From Janibacter cremeus (GTDB taxonomy: Bacteria; Actinomycetota; Actinomycetes; Actinomycetales; Dermatophilaceae), in contig NZ_CP115184.1 in assembly GCF_029395675.1 (NCBI RefSeq), forward strand, positions 3,348,001 through 3,412,000: 64,000 bases of DNA, written 5' to 3'. Numbering within the stretch: position 1 is the stretch's first letter; every line of letters begins with the position of its first letter. Under the pieces are notes generated by a model. The model searched no databases. It was given only the letters and a program-made list of their open reading frames with translations, and was not told the DNA's origin. Shown here piece after piece: positions 1-7,782 of this stretch. Both the position numbers and the translations under genes were made by a program.

Positions 1-828
1 GGCTTCGACGTCTCGCCCTCACGCACCGGTTTGACGCTGGAGACCAAGGGCCTGGGAGCCGAGGTCGTCGAGGCGATGGACAAGAAGGGCGACGAGCGGG
101 TCGCCACGGCGTCGGCGACGACGACGCAGCCGGAGCTGACCACGCAGAAGGCCAGGAGCACCCTGCCGAAGGAGACCATCTCCAGCTTCACGACGTACCT
201 GCCGGACAACCCGGTCCGCACGGCCAACATCAGGCTGGCCGCGCGCACCCTCGACGGCGCGTACGTCGCGCCGGGGGAGACCTTCTCCCTCAATCAGCGC
301 CTGGGCGAGCGCACCGCGGCCAAGGGCTACAAGCAGGCCGGCGTCATCTACAACGGCCGGCTGGCCAAGGACTACGGCGGCGGCATCTCCCAGCTGTCGA
401 CGACGCTGTTCAACGCCGTCTTCTTCTCCGGGGCGAGGATCGAGGAGTTCCACCCGCACTCCTTCTACATCTCGCGCTACCCCGAGGGCCGCGAGGCGAC
501 GATCTCCTGGCCGAACCTCGACAACCGGTTCACCAACGACACCGGCGCCGGCATCCTCATCAACGCCTCGGTCAGCGGCAACGAGGTCACCGTGAGCTTC
601 TCCGGCCGCAAGGCGTACGACGAGATCAGGTCCGACAAGAGCCCGCGGCGCAACATCGTCGAGCCGGAGCGGATCACCGACGACAGCGACAAGTGCGTGC
701 CGCAGTCGCCCAACCCCGGCTTCACCGTCGACATCACCCGGTCGTTCATCCAGAACGGCAGCACCGTGAAGTCCTCGTCCTTCACGACCGTCTACGACGC
801 CGCCGACCACATCGTCTGCACGGGCTGA
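1..828 (+). CDS. VanW family protein, 5' truncated by window edge
   Basis: The reading frame is open from base 1, so this is the C-terminal part (about 275 residues) of a longer gene. It carries the VanW-domain core: PGETFSLNQ, then GVIYNGRLAKDYGGGISQ and LFNAVFFSGARIEEFHPHS. VanW proteins are cell-envelope proteins of unknown biochemistry, often with N-terminal peptidoglycan-binding or transmembrane parts that would lie upstream of this window. The last 90 residues form a beta-rich tail containing one Cys pair (KCVPQ and IVCTG). A TTG inside the frame at 31 is not a plausible start because the domain continues upstream of it. Confidence 0.85.
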   Translation, partial: GFDVSPSRTGLTLETKGLGAEVVEAMDKKGDERVATASATTTQPELTTQKARSTLPKETISSFTTYLPDNPVRTANIRLAARTLDGAYVAPGETFSLNQRLGERTAAKGYKQAGVIYNGRLAKDYGGGISQLSTTLFNAVFFSGARIEEFHPHSFYISRYPEGREATISWPNLDNRFTNDTGAGILINASVSGNEVTVSFSGRKAYDEIRSDKSPRRNIVEPERITDDSDKCVPQSPNPGFTVDITRSFIQNGSTVKSSSFTTVYDAADHIVCTG

Positions 829-870
829 CGGACCCCTCGACGGGTGTGCCCGCCGGGGGGCGCGGTGGTC

Positions 871-1914
871 TCAGGAGTACTCGTAGGCCAGCACCGGTCC
901 GTCGACGTGGACCGGCACGACCTCACCGACCTCGGGCGTGCGTCGCCCGGTGACCCGGACGGTGACCTCGGTGCCGTCGACGAGCGCGACCCGCACGAGC
1001 GCGTGGGCACCGTGGTAGCGCGTGTCCAGCACGGTGCCGTGGGCGCAGGCCGGGGCATCGGTGAGGGTGAGGTCCTCCGGGCGGACGACGACGTCGACGA
1101 CCGCCGAGGAGGCGAAGGGGGTGGCCCCCGCCGGGGTGTGCACCACACCGAGGGCGCAGCTGATCCCGCCGTCCGCGGGTCGGCCCGGCAGGCGCACGAC
1201 GTCACCGAGGAAGGCGGCCTCCCGGATGTCCACGGGGGACTCGTAGATCTCCCGGGGCGTGCCGACCTGGCTGAAGCGGCCGTCGCGCATGATCGCGACC
1301 TGGTCGGCGAAGGAGAGCGCCTCCTGCTGGTCGTGCGTGACGAGGATCGTCGTGGCCCCGGCCTCCGCGAGCGCCCGGGCCACTGCCTCCCTGGTGCTGG
1401 CGCGCAGCGCCGTGTCGAGGGAGGAGAAGGGCTCGTCGAGCAGGACGACGCGGGGGGAGAGCGCCAGCGCCCGCGCGAGTGCCACGCGCTGCTGCTGGCC
1501 CCCGGAGAGCTGGTCCGGGCGCTTGGTCGAGATGTCGCCGGGAAGGCCCACGAGCTCGAGCAGCTCGCCGACGCGCTCGCGCCGGCGGCGGGACGCCCGG
1601 GGCATGCCGAAGGTGATGTTGCCGCCGACGTCCAGGTGCGGGAAGAGGCCGCCGTCCTGGCGCACGTAGCCGACCCCGCGCCGCTCCGGGGGCACCGCGC
1701 GGCCGCTGCCGGCCACGAGCTGCTCGCCGACGCGGACGGTGCCCGCCTCGGGTGCGAGGAAGCCGGTGATGACCCGCAGCAGGGTGGTCTTGCCCCCACC
1801 GGAGGCACCGAGGACGGCTGTCGTGGTGCCGCTCGGCACGGTGAGGTCGATGTCCTGCAGGACGGGCACGCCGCCGTACCCGACGCGGACGCCGTCGATC
1901 TGGACTGTACTCAT
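871..1914 (-). CDS. Ferric iron ABC transporter, ATP-binding protein (FbpC-like)
   Basis: 347-residue ABC ATPase that would power inner-membrane iron import. Walker A is GASGGGKTT (about 36-44), the signature is LSGGQQQR, Walker B is VVLLDEP, and the switch histidine is in VTHDQQEA. A C-terminal TOBE-like region of about 110 residues follows, as in FbpC/PotA-type importers. The start ATG overlaps the permease stop as ATGA, so the two are translationally coupled. It is the last gene of the operon that begins at 7034. The family and partners make iron the best substrate guess, though thiamine- or polyamine-type importers share this architecture. Confidence 0.88.
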   Translation of the reverse strand: MSTVQIDGVRVGYGGVPVLQDIDLTVPSGTTTAVLGASGGGKTTLLRVITGFLAPEAGTVRVGEQLVAGSGRAVPPERRGVGYVRQDGGLFPHLDVGGNITFGMPRASRRRRERVGELLELVGLPGDISTKRPDQLSGGQQQRVALARALALSPRVVLLDEPFSSLDTALRASTREAVARALAEAGATTILVTHDQQEALSFADQVAIMRDGRFSQVGTPREIYESPVDIREAAFLGDVVRLPGRPADGGISCALGVVHTPAGATPFASSAVVDVVVRPEDLTLTDAPACAHGTVLDTRYHGAHALVRVALVDGTEVTVRVTGRRTPEVGEVVPVHVDGPVLAYEYS

Positions 1915-3440
1915 TGCTCGATCCCACTCTGTCGGAGCATCAGGACGGTCAGGGGTGCGGACAACAGGATCATCATCGCCGCATAGGGGGCCGCACCCAC
2001 GTAGTCGAACTCGTCGCTGGCGGCCCAGAAGGCGGTGGCAAGCGTCGAGGTCCCCGTCGGGGCGAGGAGCAGGGTGGCGGTCAGCTCGGTGGCGGCCGCG
2101 ATGGCGACCAGGGCCGCACCGGTGAGCACCGACGGCAGCATCAGCGGCAGCACGACGCGACGGAAGGCGCCCACGGGTCCGGTGCCCAGGGAGCGGGCCG
2201 CCTCGCCCAGCTCCGGCGGCGCCGCGGCCAGCCCGGCGCGCAGGGAGATCATCGCGCGGGGAATGAAGAGGATCGTGTAACCGAGCACGAGGATGAAGGG
2301 GCTCTGGTAGATGCCCGGCAGGTAGCTGACGGTGAGGGTGATCATCGCCAGGCCGATGACGGCGCCGGGCAGGGAGCTGGCGACGTACGTGGCGCGCTCG
2401 AGCAGCATCGTCCACCCGGTGCGGCGGCGGCTCAGCAGCCACGCTCCGGGGAAGGCCATGGCGGTCGCGAGCGCGGCCGCGGCGAGGGCGAGCGAGACCG
2501 ACGAGCCGGTGGTCAGCAGCAGCGAGGGTCGGGGGAAGGCATCGGTGTCGGGCGTCGTGAGGTGGGCGAGCAGCCACCGGCCGACGGTGGTCACCGGGAC
2601 GACGAGGGCGATGACCACCACGAGCCCGAGGGCGGTGGTGGCGATCGGGGACCACCGGCCGAGGCGAACGGGGTCGGCGCGACGGTGCACACCCCGGCCG
2701 ACCCGGGAGGTGCGGGCGGTACCGCGCAGGAGGTGCTCGAAGGTGAGCACGGTGAGGCAGAGGAGGGTGAGGACGAGGGCGAGCAGGCTGCCCCGGTGGC
2801 TGTTGAAGCTGACCTCGTACTGCACGAGGATCGCGGTCGTGAAGGTCTGGTAGCGCATCATCTCGAGCACGCCGAACTCCGCGAGCAGGTGCAGCGCGAC
2901 CAGGAGCGCGCCGCCGCTCGCGGCCGGGCGCAGCCGGGGCAGGACCGTGCGCCACCAGGCGGCGAAGGGGGTGGCCCCCAGGGCGCGGGCGTCCTCCACC
3001 GGCGAGGCGTCCAGGTCGCGCAGGATAGCGGCGACGGGGAGGTAGACGAAGGGGAAGTACGCGGCGGTCGTCACCAGCGCAGCACCGCCGAGGCCGTCGA
3101 GACCCGGCCAGATGGAGATCCACGCATAGCTGGCGACGAAGGCCGGGACCGCGAGCGGAGCACCGAGCGCCACCCGCCACACCCCGGCGAAGGCCAGGTC
3201 GGTGCGCTCGACGAGCCAGGCGGCGCCCACGCCCAGGACGAGGCATGCGGGCACGGTGACGAGCACGAGCACGACCGTGTTGCCCAGCAGCTCGCCGATG
3301 TGGGGTCGCAGCAGGTAGTCCAGGACCGCGCGGGGAGAGGCGGCCATCCCATCCGCGGCGACGACCGCGATCGGGAGCAGCGTGACGGCCGCGACGAGGA
3401 TCGCCGCGGCCGTCACGAGCTGCTTAGAGGATGCCGGCAT
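1911..3440 (-). CDS. Ferric iron ABC transporter permease (FbpB-like, fused two-domain)
   Basis: 509-residue integral membrane protein with about twelve hydrophobic segments in two homologous halves, the fused arrangement typical of FbpB/CysW-type iron permeases. Each half has an EAA-like loop: ARALGATPFAAWWRTVLPRLRPA in the first and EAARSLGTGPVGAFRRVVLPLML in the second. The start at MPASSKQ overlaps the last 17 bases of the upstream binding-protein gene, and its stop overlaps the ATPase start. It would form the channel for iron released by the lipoprotein encoded at 3424. Confidence 0.88.
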   Translation of the reverse strand: MPASSKQLVTAAAILVAAVTLLPIAVVAADGMAASPRAVLDYLLRPHIGELLGNTVVLVLVTVPACLVLGVGAAWLVERTDLAFAGVWRVALGAPLAVPAFVASYAWISIWPGLDGLGGAALVTTAAYFPFVYLPVAAILRDLDASPVEDARALGATPFAAWWRTVLPRLRPAASGGALLVALHLLAEFGVLEMMRYQTFTTAILVQYEVSFNSHRGSLLALVLTLLCLTVLTFEHLLRGTARTSRVGRGVHRRADPVRLGRWSPIATTALGLVVVIALVVPVTTVGRWLLAHLTTPDTDAFPRPSLLLTTGSSVSLALAAAALATAMAFPGAWLLSRRRTGWTMLLERATYVASSLPGAVIGLAMITLTVSYLPGIYQSPFILVLGYTILFIPRAMISLRAGLAAAPPELGEAARSLGTGPVGAFRRVVLPLMLPSVLTGAALVAIAAATELTATLLLAPTGTSTLATAFWAASDEFDYVGAAPYAAMMILLSAPLTVLMLRQSGIEQ

Positions 3441-4446
3441 CCGTCATCATCTGCGTGACCTTCTCCGAGTCGAGGTCGACCGGGTCGATGGCCGGGGCCT
3501 CGAGGGACTCCAGTGTCGGCAGGTCGGGGTCGGAGGTCGCGCCCTTGGCGACGGAGTACTCCTTGGAGCCGCTGGTCTCGAGGACCTTCTGGCCCTCGTC
3601 CGAGAGGATGTAGGCGAGGAACTCCTGCGCCTTCTTCGGGTGCTCGGCGTTCTTGAGCACGCCTGCGGCGGAGAGGCTGACGAACGCGCCGGGGTCGCCG
3701 TTCCTGAAGTAGTGCAGCTTGGTGTTGCCCGAGCCCTCCTGGGTCTCGGCCTGGTCGCGGTACCAGTAGTAGTGGTAGATGACGCCCATCGGCACCTCAC
3801 CGGCGTTGACCGCGTTCATCGTGGCGACGTTGTGCTTGTAGATCTCCGCGTTCTCCTGCAGGCCCTCGAGCCACGCGGCGGTCTTCTCCTCGCCCTGGTC
3901 GGCGAGCATGCCGGCGACGATGGCCTGGAAGTCGGCCTGGGTGGCGCCGGCACCCCACATGCCCTGGTACTCGGGCTTCTGCAGGTCCATCAGCGACTCG
4001 GGCAGCTCCGACTCGGCGATCTCGTCCGGGTTGTAGACGAGGACGGTCGAGCGTGCCGCGACGCTGGTCCAGTTGCCGCTGGAGGGGCGGCGGTCCTTCG
4101 GGACGAGCTCCAGCGTCGAGTCGTCGACGGGGGCGAGCAGGTCGTTCTGCTCGACGAGGGTCATCGCCGGGCTGTTCTCGGTGAGGAAGACGTCGGCGGG
4201 GGACTCGGCGCCCTCCTCGACGATCATGTGCCCCATCGAGGCGTCCTCGCCGGGGCGGATCTGGGTCGCGATGCCGCTCTGCTCCTCGAAGCCCTCCGCC
4301 CAGGCCTGGGTGAGGTTGTCGTGCTGGCTGGAGTAGATCTGCAGCGCGTCCGGGTCGGGCGAGTAGCTCTCGCCGGCACCCCCGCACGCGGACAGTGCCA
4401 GGACCGACGAGGTCAGGGCGGTGGTGATCAGGGTGCGACGACGCAT
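3424..4446 (-). CDS. Iron ABC transporter substrate-binding lipoprotein (FbpA-like)
   Basis: 340-residue extracellular solute-binding protein. It has a lipoprotein signal peptide with lipobox LSAC (Cys 21), so it should be tethered to the outer face of the membrane. The mature part has the SBP family 1/FbpA fold signatures (IYSSQHDNL near the N-terminus; VFLTENSPAM). A tyrosine-rich stretch, YHYYWYR (about residue 222), matches the paired tyrosines that FbpA proteins use to bind Fe(III). The ATG overlaps the end of the upstream A-T-acyltransferase gene by 19 bases, so the four genes read as one operon. Confidence 0.88.
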   Translation of the reverse strand: MRRRTLITTALTSSVLALSACGGAGESYSPDPDALQIYSSQHDNLTQAWAEGFEEQSGIATQIRPGEDASMGHMIVEEGAESPADVFLTENSPAMTLVEQNDLLAPVDDSTLELVPKDRRPSSGNWTSVAARSTVLVYNPDEIAESELPESLMDLQKPEYQGMWGAGATQADFQAIVAGMLADQGEEKTAAWLEGLQENAEIYKHNVATMNAVNAGEVPMGVIYHYYWYRDQAETQEGSGNTKLHYFRNGDPGAFVSLSAAGVLKNAEHPKKAQEFLAYILSDEGQKVLETSGSKEYSVAKGATSDPDLPTLESLEAPAIDPVDLDSEKVTQMMTDAGIL

Positions 4447-7034
4447 GGGGTGTCCTCGGGGTGTCGGTGTCGGTGACGGGGAGTGGTGGGGGCGATGAGC
4501 TCGGTCAGGGCGCGCGTCGGGGGGTGCAGCAGGGCCCAGGCCGCGACGCCGGCCGCCAGGCTCAGCACGAGCGCGATGAGGCCGTTGTCGATGTACGGGT
4601 AGATCCGGAACTGCACGAGGTAGATGTGCAGCGACGCGGTGGCGAGCAGGCCGGTGAGCGGGGCCAGCAGCCGTGGCAGCGGGATCCGCGGGACGAGGGC
4701 GAGGACGACGACCGCGGCGAGCACGGTGGCCCCGCGCGTGGGGTCGAAGAAGAAGCCGACCATGCCGACCGCGGTGAGGGCGAGTGCGGCCAGGTGCTGC
4801 CGTCGGGTCGTGGCCACCCCGAGCGCCATGCCGACGGCGAAGAGCCACAGGACGCTGCCGGGAAGGCCGCTGATCGACCCGGTGGGGTCGGGGATGAGGA
4901 GGTAGCGCGGGACGAGCGCGAGCCCGGCGAGCCCCATGCTCCAGGCCCACGGGGAGCGCAGGTAGGCGCGCCTGGTCGCGGGCACCGCCATCAGGGCCAG
5001 GACGAGCACGATGCACGCGAGCAGCGCCTCGATGAACCACAGCTGCACCCGTGGGCCGTCGCTGACGACGGTGCCGACGAGCCAGTTGACGAGGAAGACG
5101 TTGGCCCAGTCGTAGCCTCCTCCGGCCAGGCGCACCGCGAGGGCGACGAGCACGGATGGCACGACGAGCGCGACGACGGCGCGGATCCCCCGCCGGCGGT
5201 GCTCCGCCGGGTCGGAGGAGACGAGGGTGAAGCGGGCCATGGCCCAGCCGGCGACGACGAGGAGGGTGTGGGCCCCACCCGGCCAGCTGACCAGCCCGAT
5301 GTGCGAGGCGCAGATGGCCAGCACCGCGGCGGCGCGCAGCACCACGGGGGTCTCCAGCCAGCTGATGGCACCGGTCCGTCCGCTGGTGGTGCGGACGAGC
5401 TCGGTCAGCGGCACCCGGTGCCAGTCTGAGGGGAGGGGCCCGAGGACCTTCTCGAGCCGGACCGATGTCTGCACGAGACTGTAGGAGTCACCGCCGAGCT
5501 CGGTGAAGGAGCGGCCCGCGTCGATGTCGTCGCGGCCGAGGGCGGAGGCGACGACGCCGACGGTGGCGCCCAGACGGTCGCCGTCGGCAGCGTCGGCCGC
5601 GTCGTCCGCCCGCTCGGCGTGGTCGAGGGCGTGACGACGGCAGCCGGCCCGGTCGGTCTTGCCGTTGGCCAGCCGCGGCAGCCCGGCGATCGGGGCGACG
5701 ACGACGGAGCCGGGGGGCAGGCCCGAGGCCTCCGCGGCGAGGGCGCGCACCTCTCGTGCGCTCTCCCGCGTGCCGGGACCGGCGGGGTCCGCCACGAGCG
5801 TGACGAGGAGCCGCTGGGCGTCGGAGGTGACGACGACGTCGTGGCCGGCCGCCGTGATCGCCTCGGAGACCCGCCCGAGGTCGATGCGCAGGCCCATAAC
5901 CTTCGCGACCTGGTCACGCCGGCCGACGATGCGCACCAGCCCGTCGTCGCCGATCCGCCCCAGGTCGCCGGTGCGCAGCTCGGTGACCATCCGGCCGAGC
6001 GCGAGCTCGTCGGCGTGCTCGGCGTAGCCGAGCATCACCCCGGGGCCGGTGAAGACGAGCTCGCCGACCTCGTCGGACCCGCCGGGCACGTCGTGGTCGA
6101 GCCGGAAGGAGGAGTTCGCGATCGGCGCCCCGACGGAGTCGGGGTGGGCGAGGACGTCGCGGCCGGGGAGGACCGCCATCCGCGCGGTCGCCTCCGTCTG
6201 CCCGTACATGACGGCCAGCTGCCACCCCTTCGCCCGCCCGGTCTCGGCGATCTCGGTCACGCGCTCGGGGGCCATCGCACCGCCCGCCTGGGTGACCAGC
6301 CGTAGGCCCGGCAGGTTGCCGCGCAGCCGGGAGCCGACGAGGTCGAAGGTGTGCGGGACCCCGGCGAAGAGGGTGGCGCGGTGCTCGGCCTGCAGCCGCC
6401 AGAAGCGGTCGTCCGTGACCGAGTGGTCGGTGACCACGACGCTGCCGCCGACGAGCAGGACGCTGTGCAGCACCGACAGGCCGTAGCAGTAGTGCAGGGG
6501 AAGGGAGGTGATCGCCCGGTCGTCGGCGTCCAGCTCGAGGGCGGTCGCGATGCCGTCGGCGTTGGCCGCGAGGTTGTCGTGGGTCAGGCGCACGAGCTTG
6601 GGGCTCCCGGTGCTGCCCGAGGTGGACAGCAGCAGCGCCAGGTCCGGGTGGAGGAGGTGCTGGGCGTCGGGGGAGATCACCTCGACGTCGGCGCCGGCGA
6701 GGCGCACGTCGGGGGCGAACCGGTCCGTGACGGACGTGGCCTGCGGGCCGGTCACCAGCGCGACGTGGCCGGCTGCGAGGACGGCGAGGTACCCGACGAC
6801 GTCGTCGAGGTGCTCGGTCAGTGGCAGGTGGACCAGGCGACGGCCGGTGGCCACGTCCGGCAGTCGCTCGACCACGGCGGCGACCCGCACGGCCAGCTCG
6901 TCGTGGGCGAGCGTGCGCTCGCGCGTGATCAGCGCCGTCGACGTGCAGGTGGGGTGCAGGAACGGTACCGCCCACCGGCTGCCGCTCGCGGGAGCCGGGA
7001 CCGGCATCTCGTGCAGCTCCGCGAGCAGTGACAT
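4428..7034 (-). CDS. Adenylation - carrier protein - acyltransferase-3 membrane fusion
   Basis: 868 residues in three parts. Residues 1-470 are an AMP-forming adenylation domain: STSGSTGSPK (137-146), YGQTE (277-281), RTGDLG (354-359) and NGKTDR (457-462). Residues 480-550 are an acyl-carrier domain with LGGDSYSL, whose Ser 517 is the predicted phosphopantetheine site. Residues 560-845 are a membrane domain of about nine helices resembling acyltransferase-3 (His 578 in CASHIGL; a late YLVQF motif). There is no condensation or thioesterase domain. The domain order resembles a one-protein version of DltA-DltC-DltB, with AT3 in place of the MBOAT partner. The ATG has TAGGCA exactly six bases upstream (leaderless style), inside a DtxR-like box. 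It leads the iron-transporter operon. Substrate and acceptor are unknown. Confidence 0.85.
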   Translation of the reverse strand: MSLLAELHEMPVPAPASGSRWAVPFLHPTCTSTALITRERTLAHDELAVRVAAVVERLPDVATGRRLVHLPLTEHLDDVVGYLAVLAAGHVALVTGPQATSVTDRFAPDVRLAGADVEVISPDAQHLLHPDLALLLSTSGSTGSPKLVRLTHDNLAANADGIATALELDADDRAITSLPLHYCYGLSVLHSVLLVGGSVVVTDHSVTDDRFWRLQAEHRATLFAGVPHTFDLVGSRLRGNLPGLRLVTQAGGAMAPERVTEIAETGRAKGWQLAVMYGQTEATARMAVLPGRDVLAHPDSVGAPIANSSFRLDHDVPGGSDEVGELVFTGPGVMLGYAEHADELALGRMVTELRTGDLGRIGDDGLVRIVGRRDQVAKVMGLRIDLGRVSEAITAAGHDVVVTSDAQRLLVTLVADPAGPGTRESAREVRALAAEASGLPPGSVVVAPIAGLPRLANGKTDRAGCRRHALDHAERADDAADAADGDRLGATVGVVASALGRDDIDAGRSFTELGGDSYSLVQTSVRLEKVLGPLPSDWHRVPLTELVRTTSGRTGAISWLETPVVLRAAAVLAICASHIGLVSWPGGAHTLLVVAGWAMARFTLVSSDPAEHRRRGIRAVVALVVPSVLVALAVRLAGGGYDWANVFLVNWLVGTVVSDGPRVQLWFIEALLACIVLVLALMAVPATRRAYLRSPWAWSMGLAGLALVPRYLLIPDPTGSISGLPGSVLWLFAVGMALGVATTRRQHLAALALTAVGMVGFFFDPTRGATVLAAVVVLALVPRIPLPRLLAPLTGLLATASLHIYLVQFRIYPYIDNGLIALVLSLAAGVAAWALLHPPTRALTELIAPTTPRHRHRHPEDTPCVVAP

Positions 7035-7052
7035 GAGGTTTGCCTATCCTTG
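7034..7052. promoter_or_regulatory. DtxR/IdeR-like iron box in divergent promoter
   Basis: TGAGGTTTGCCTATCCTTG matches the actinobacterial iron-repressor consensus TTAGGTTAGSCTAACCTAA at 14 of 19 positions. It spans the only gap between the minus-strand operon (start 7034) and the plus-strand PPTase (start 7098). It covers the likely minus -10 (TAGGCA, six bases from the ATG) and a possible plus -10 (TATCCT, 7045-7050). A bound repressor would therefore shut both directions when iron is plentiful. Matching was done by eye. Confidence 0.6.
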
Positions 7053-7097
7053 GTTCTGACGGCGAAACAGTACCGCGCCCCACCACCCGGAGGAAAC

Positions 7098-7670
7098 ATG
7101 GCCGTGCGAGATGGTCAGGTCGTGGACCTGTGGTGGGCCGACTTGCGCTCTGCGGAGGCGCGACTGTTCGCCTTCCTCGACGATCGCGAGCTCGAGCGCC
7201 TGGAGCGGATGGACCGCGCGGGGGACCGCGGTCGGTTCGCCCTCGGGGCGGTGCTGCTGCGGGTCGCCGTCGCGGCGGCCACGGGGGTCGAGCCGCGATC
7301 GGTCACGGTCGAGCGCACGTGCACCGACTGCGGCGCGCCCCACGGCGCGCCCCGGGTCGCCGGAGCGCGGGTCAGCGTCGCGCACGCCGGTCCGCTCGTC
7401 CTCGTCGGGACGGCGGACGTCGCGGTCGGGGTCGACGTCGAGTCCGTCGACCGGGGTGAGGACGTGGCGCGCTGGGTCGTGCGGGAGGCGCTCTTCAAGG
7501 CGGGCGCCGCGCCGCAGGCGCCGGTGGCCTCGCTGATGGTCCCGGCGCCGTGGCCCCGGTACCTCGCGGCGCTCGCCTGCGCCGGCCCGGACCAGCCGGT
7601 GGTCGTGACCCACGACCTCGACGAGTCCGCCGCGGCCCTCGAGCAGCTCGCCGCGGGCAGGTGGCCCTGA
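7098..7670 (+). CDS. 4'-phosphopantetheinyl transferase (Sfp/EntD-like, compact)
   Basis: 190 residues. It would transfer phosphopantetheine from CoA to the serine of the neighbouring carrier domain. The magnesium-binding VGVDVES motif is present, followed by WVVREALFKAG in the position of the family's W-x-x-KEA-xx-K motif. The first Lys of KEA is Arg here, and the stretch between the motifs is only about 12 residues, shorter than the usual 40 or so. ATG 7098 was chosen because GGAGGA lies just upstream; an upstream TTG at 7050 falls in the promoter. Divergent pairing with the carrier gene supports the call. Confidence 0.72.
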   Translation: MAVRDGQVVDLWWADLRSAEARLFAFLDDRELERLERMDRAGDRGRFALGAVLLRVAVAAATGVEPRSVTVERTCTDCGAPHGAPRVAGARVSVAHAGPLVLVGTADVAVGVDVESVDRGEDVARWVVREALFKAGAAPQAPVASLMVPAPWPRYLAALACAGPDQPVVVTHDLDESAAALEQLAAGRWP

Positions 7671-7673
7671 CGT

Positions 7674-7782
7674 CGCAGGAGCTTGGGCTCCTGCGAAGGG
7701 AGTCGGCCCGGTGGGTCCCAGGAGCCCAGGCTTTTGCGAAGGGAGTCGGCCCGGTGGGGTTGCAGGAGCCTAGGCTTTTGCG
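7674..7782. repeat. Tandem palindromic repeat (2.5 units of about 43 bp)
   Basis: Copies of CAGGAGC(C/T)(T/C)(A/G)GGCT start at 7676, 7719 and 7763, separated by the near-identical spacer GAAGGGAGTCGGCCCGGTGG. The first copy is a near-perfect hairpin. The third copy encodes the last two codons and the TAG stop of the minus-strand GNAT gene. It lies between two convergent genes and may act as a bidirectional terminator. Related copies lie at 24163-24210 and 53922-53976. Confidence 0.75.

Noticed and set aside
871..3246. A 791-codon frame that would extend the ABC ATPase into the permease region
   Set aside because: Only the last 347 residues are an ATPase; the upstream part is the out-of-frame shadow of the permease gene.
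7674..7782. Possible CRISPR array
   Set aside because: The 43-bp units repeat together with their spacer sequence, there are only two to three units, and no cas genes are present.
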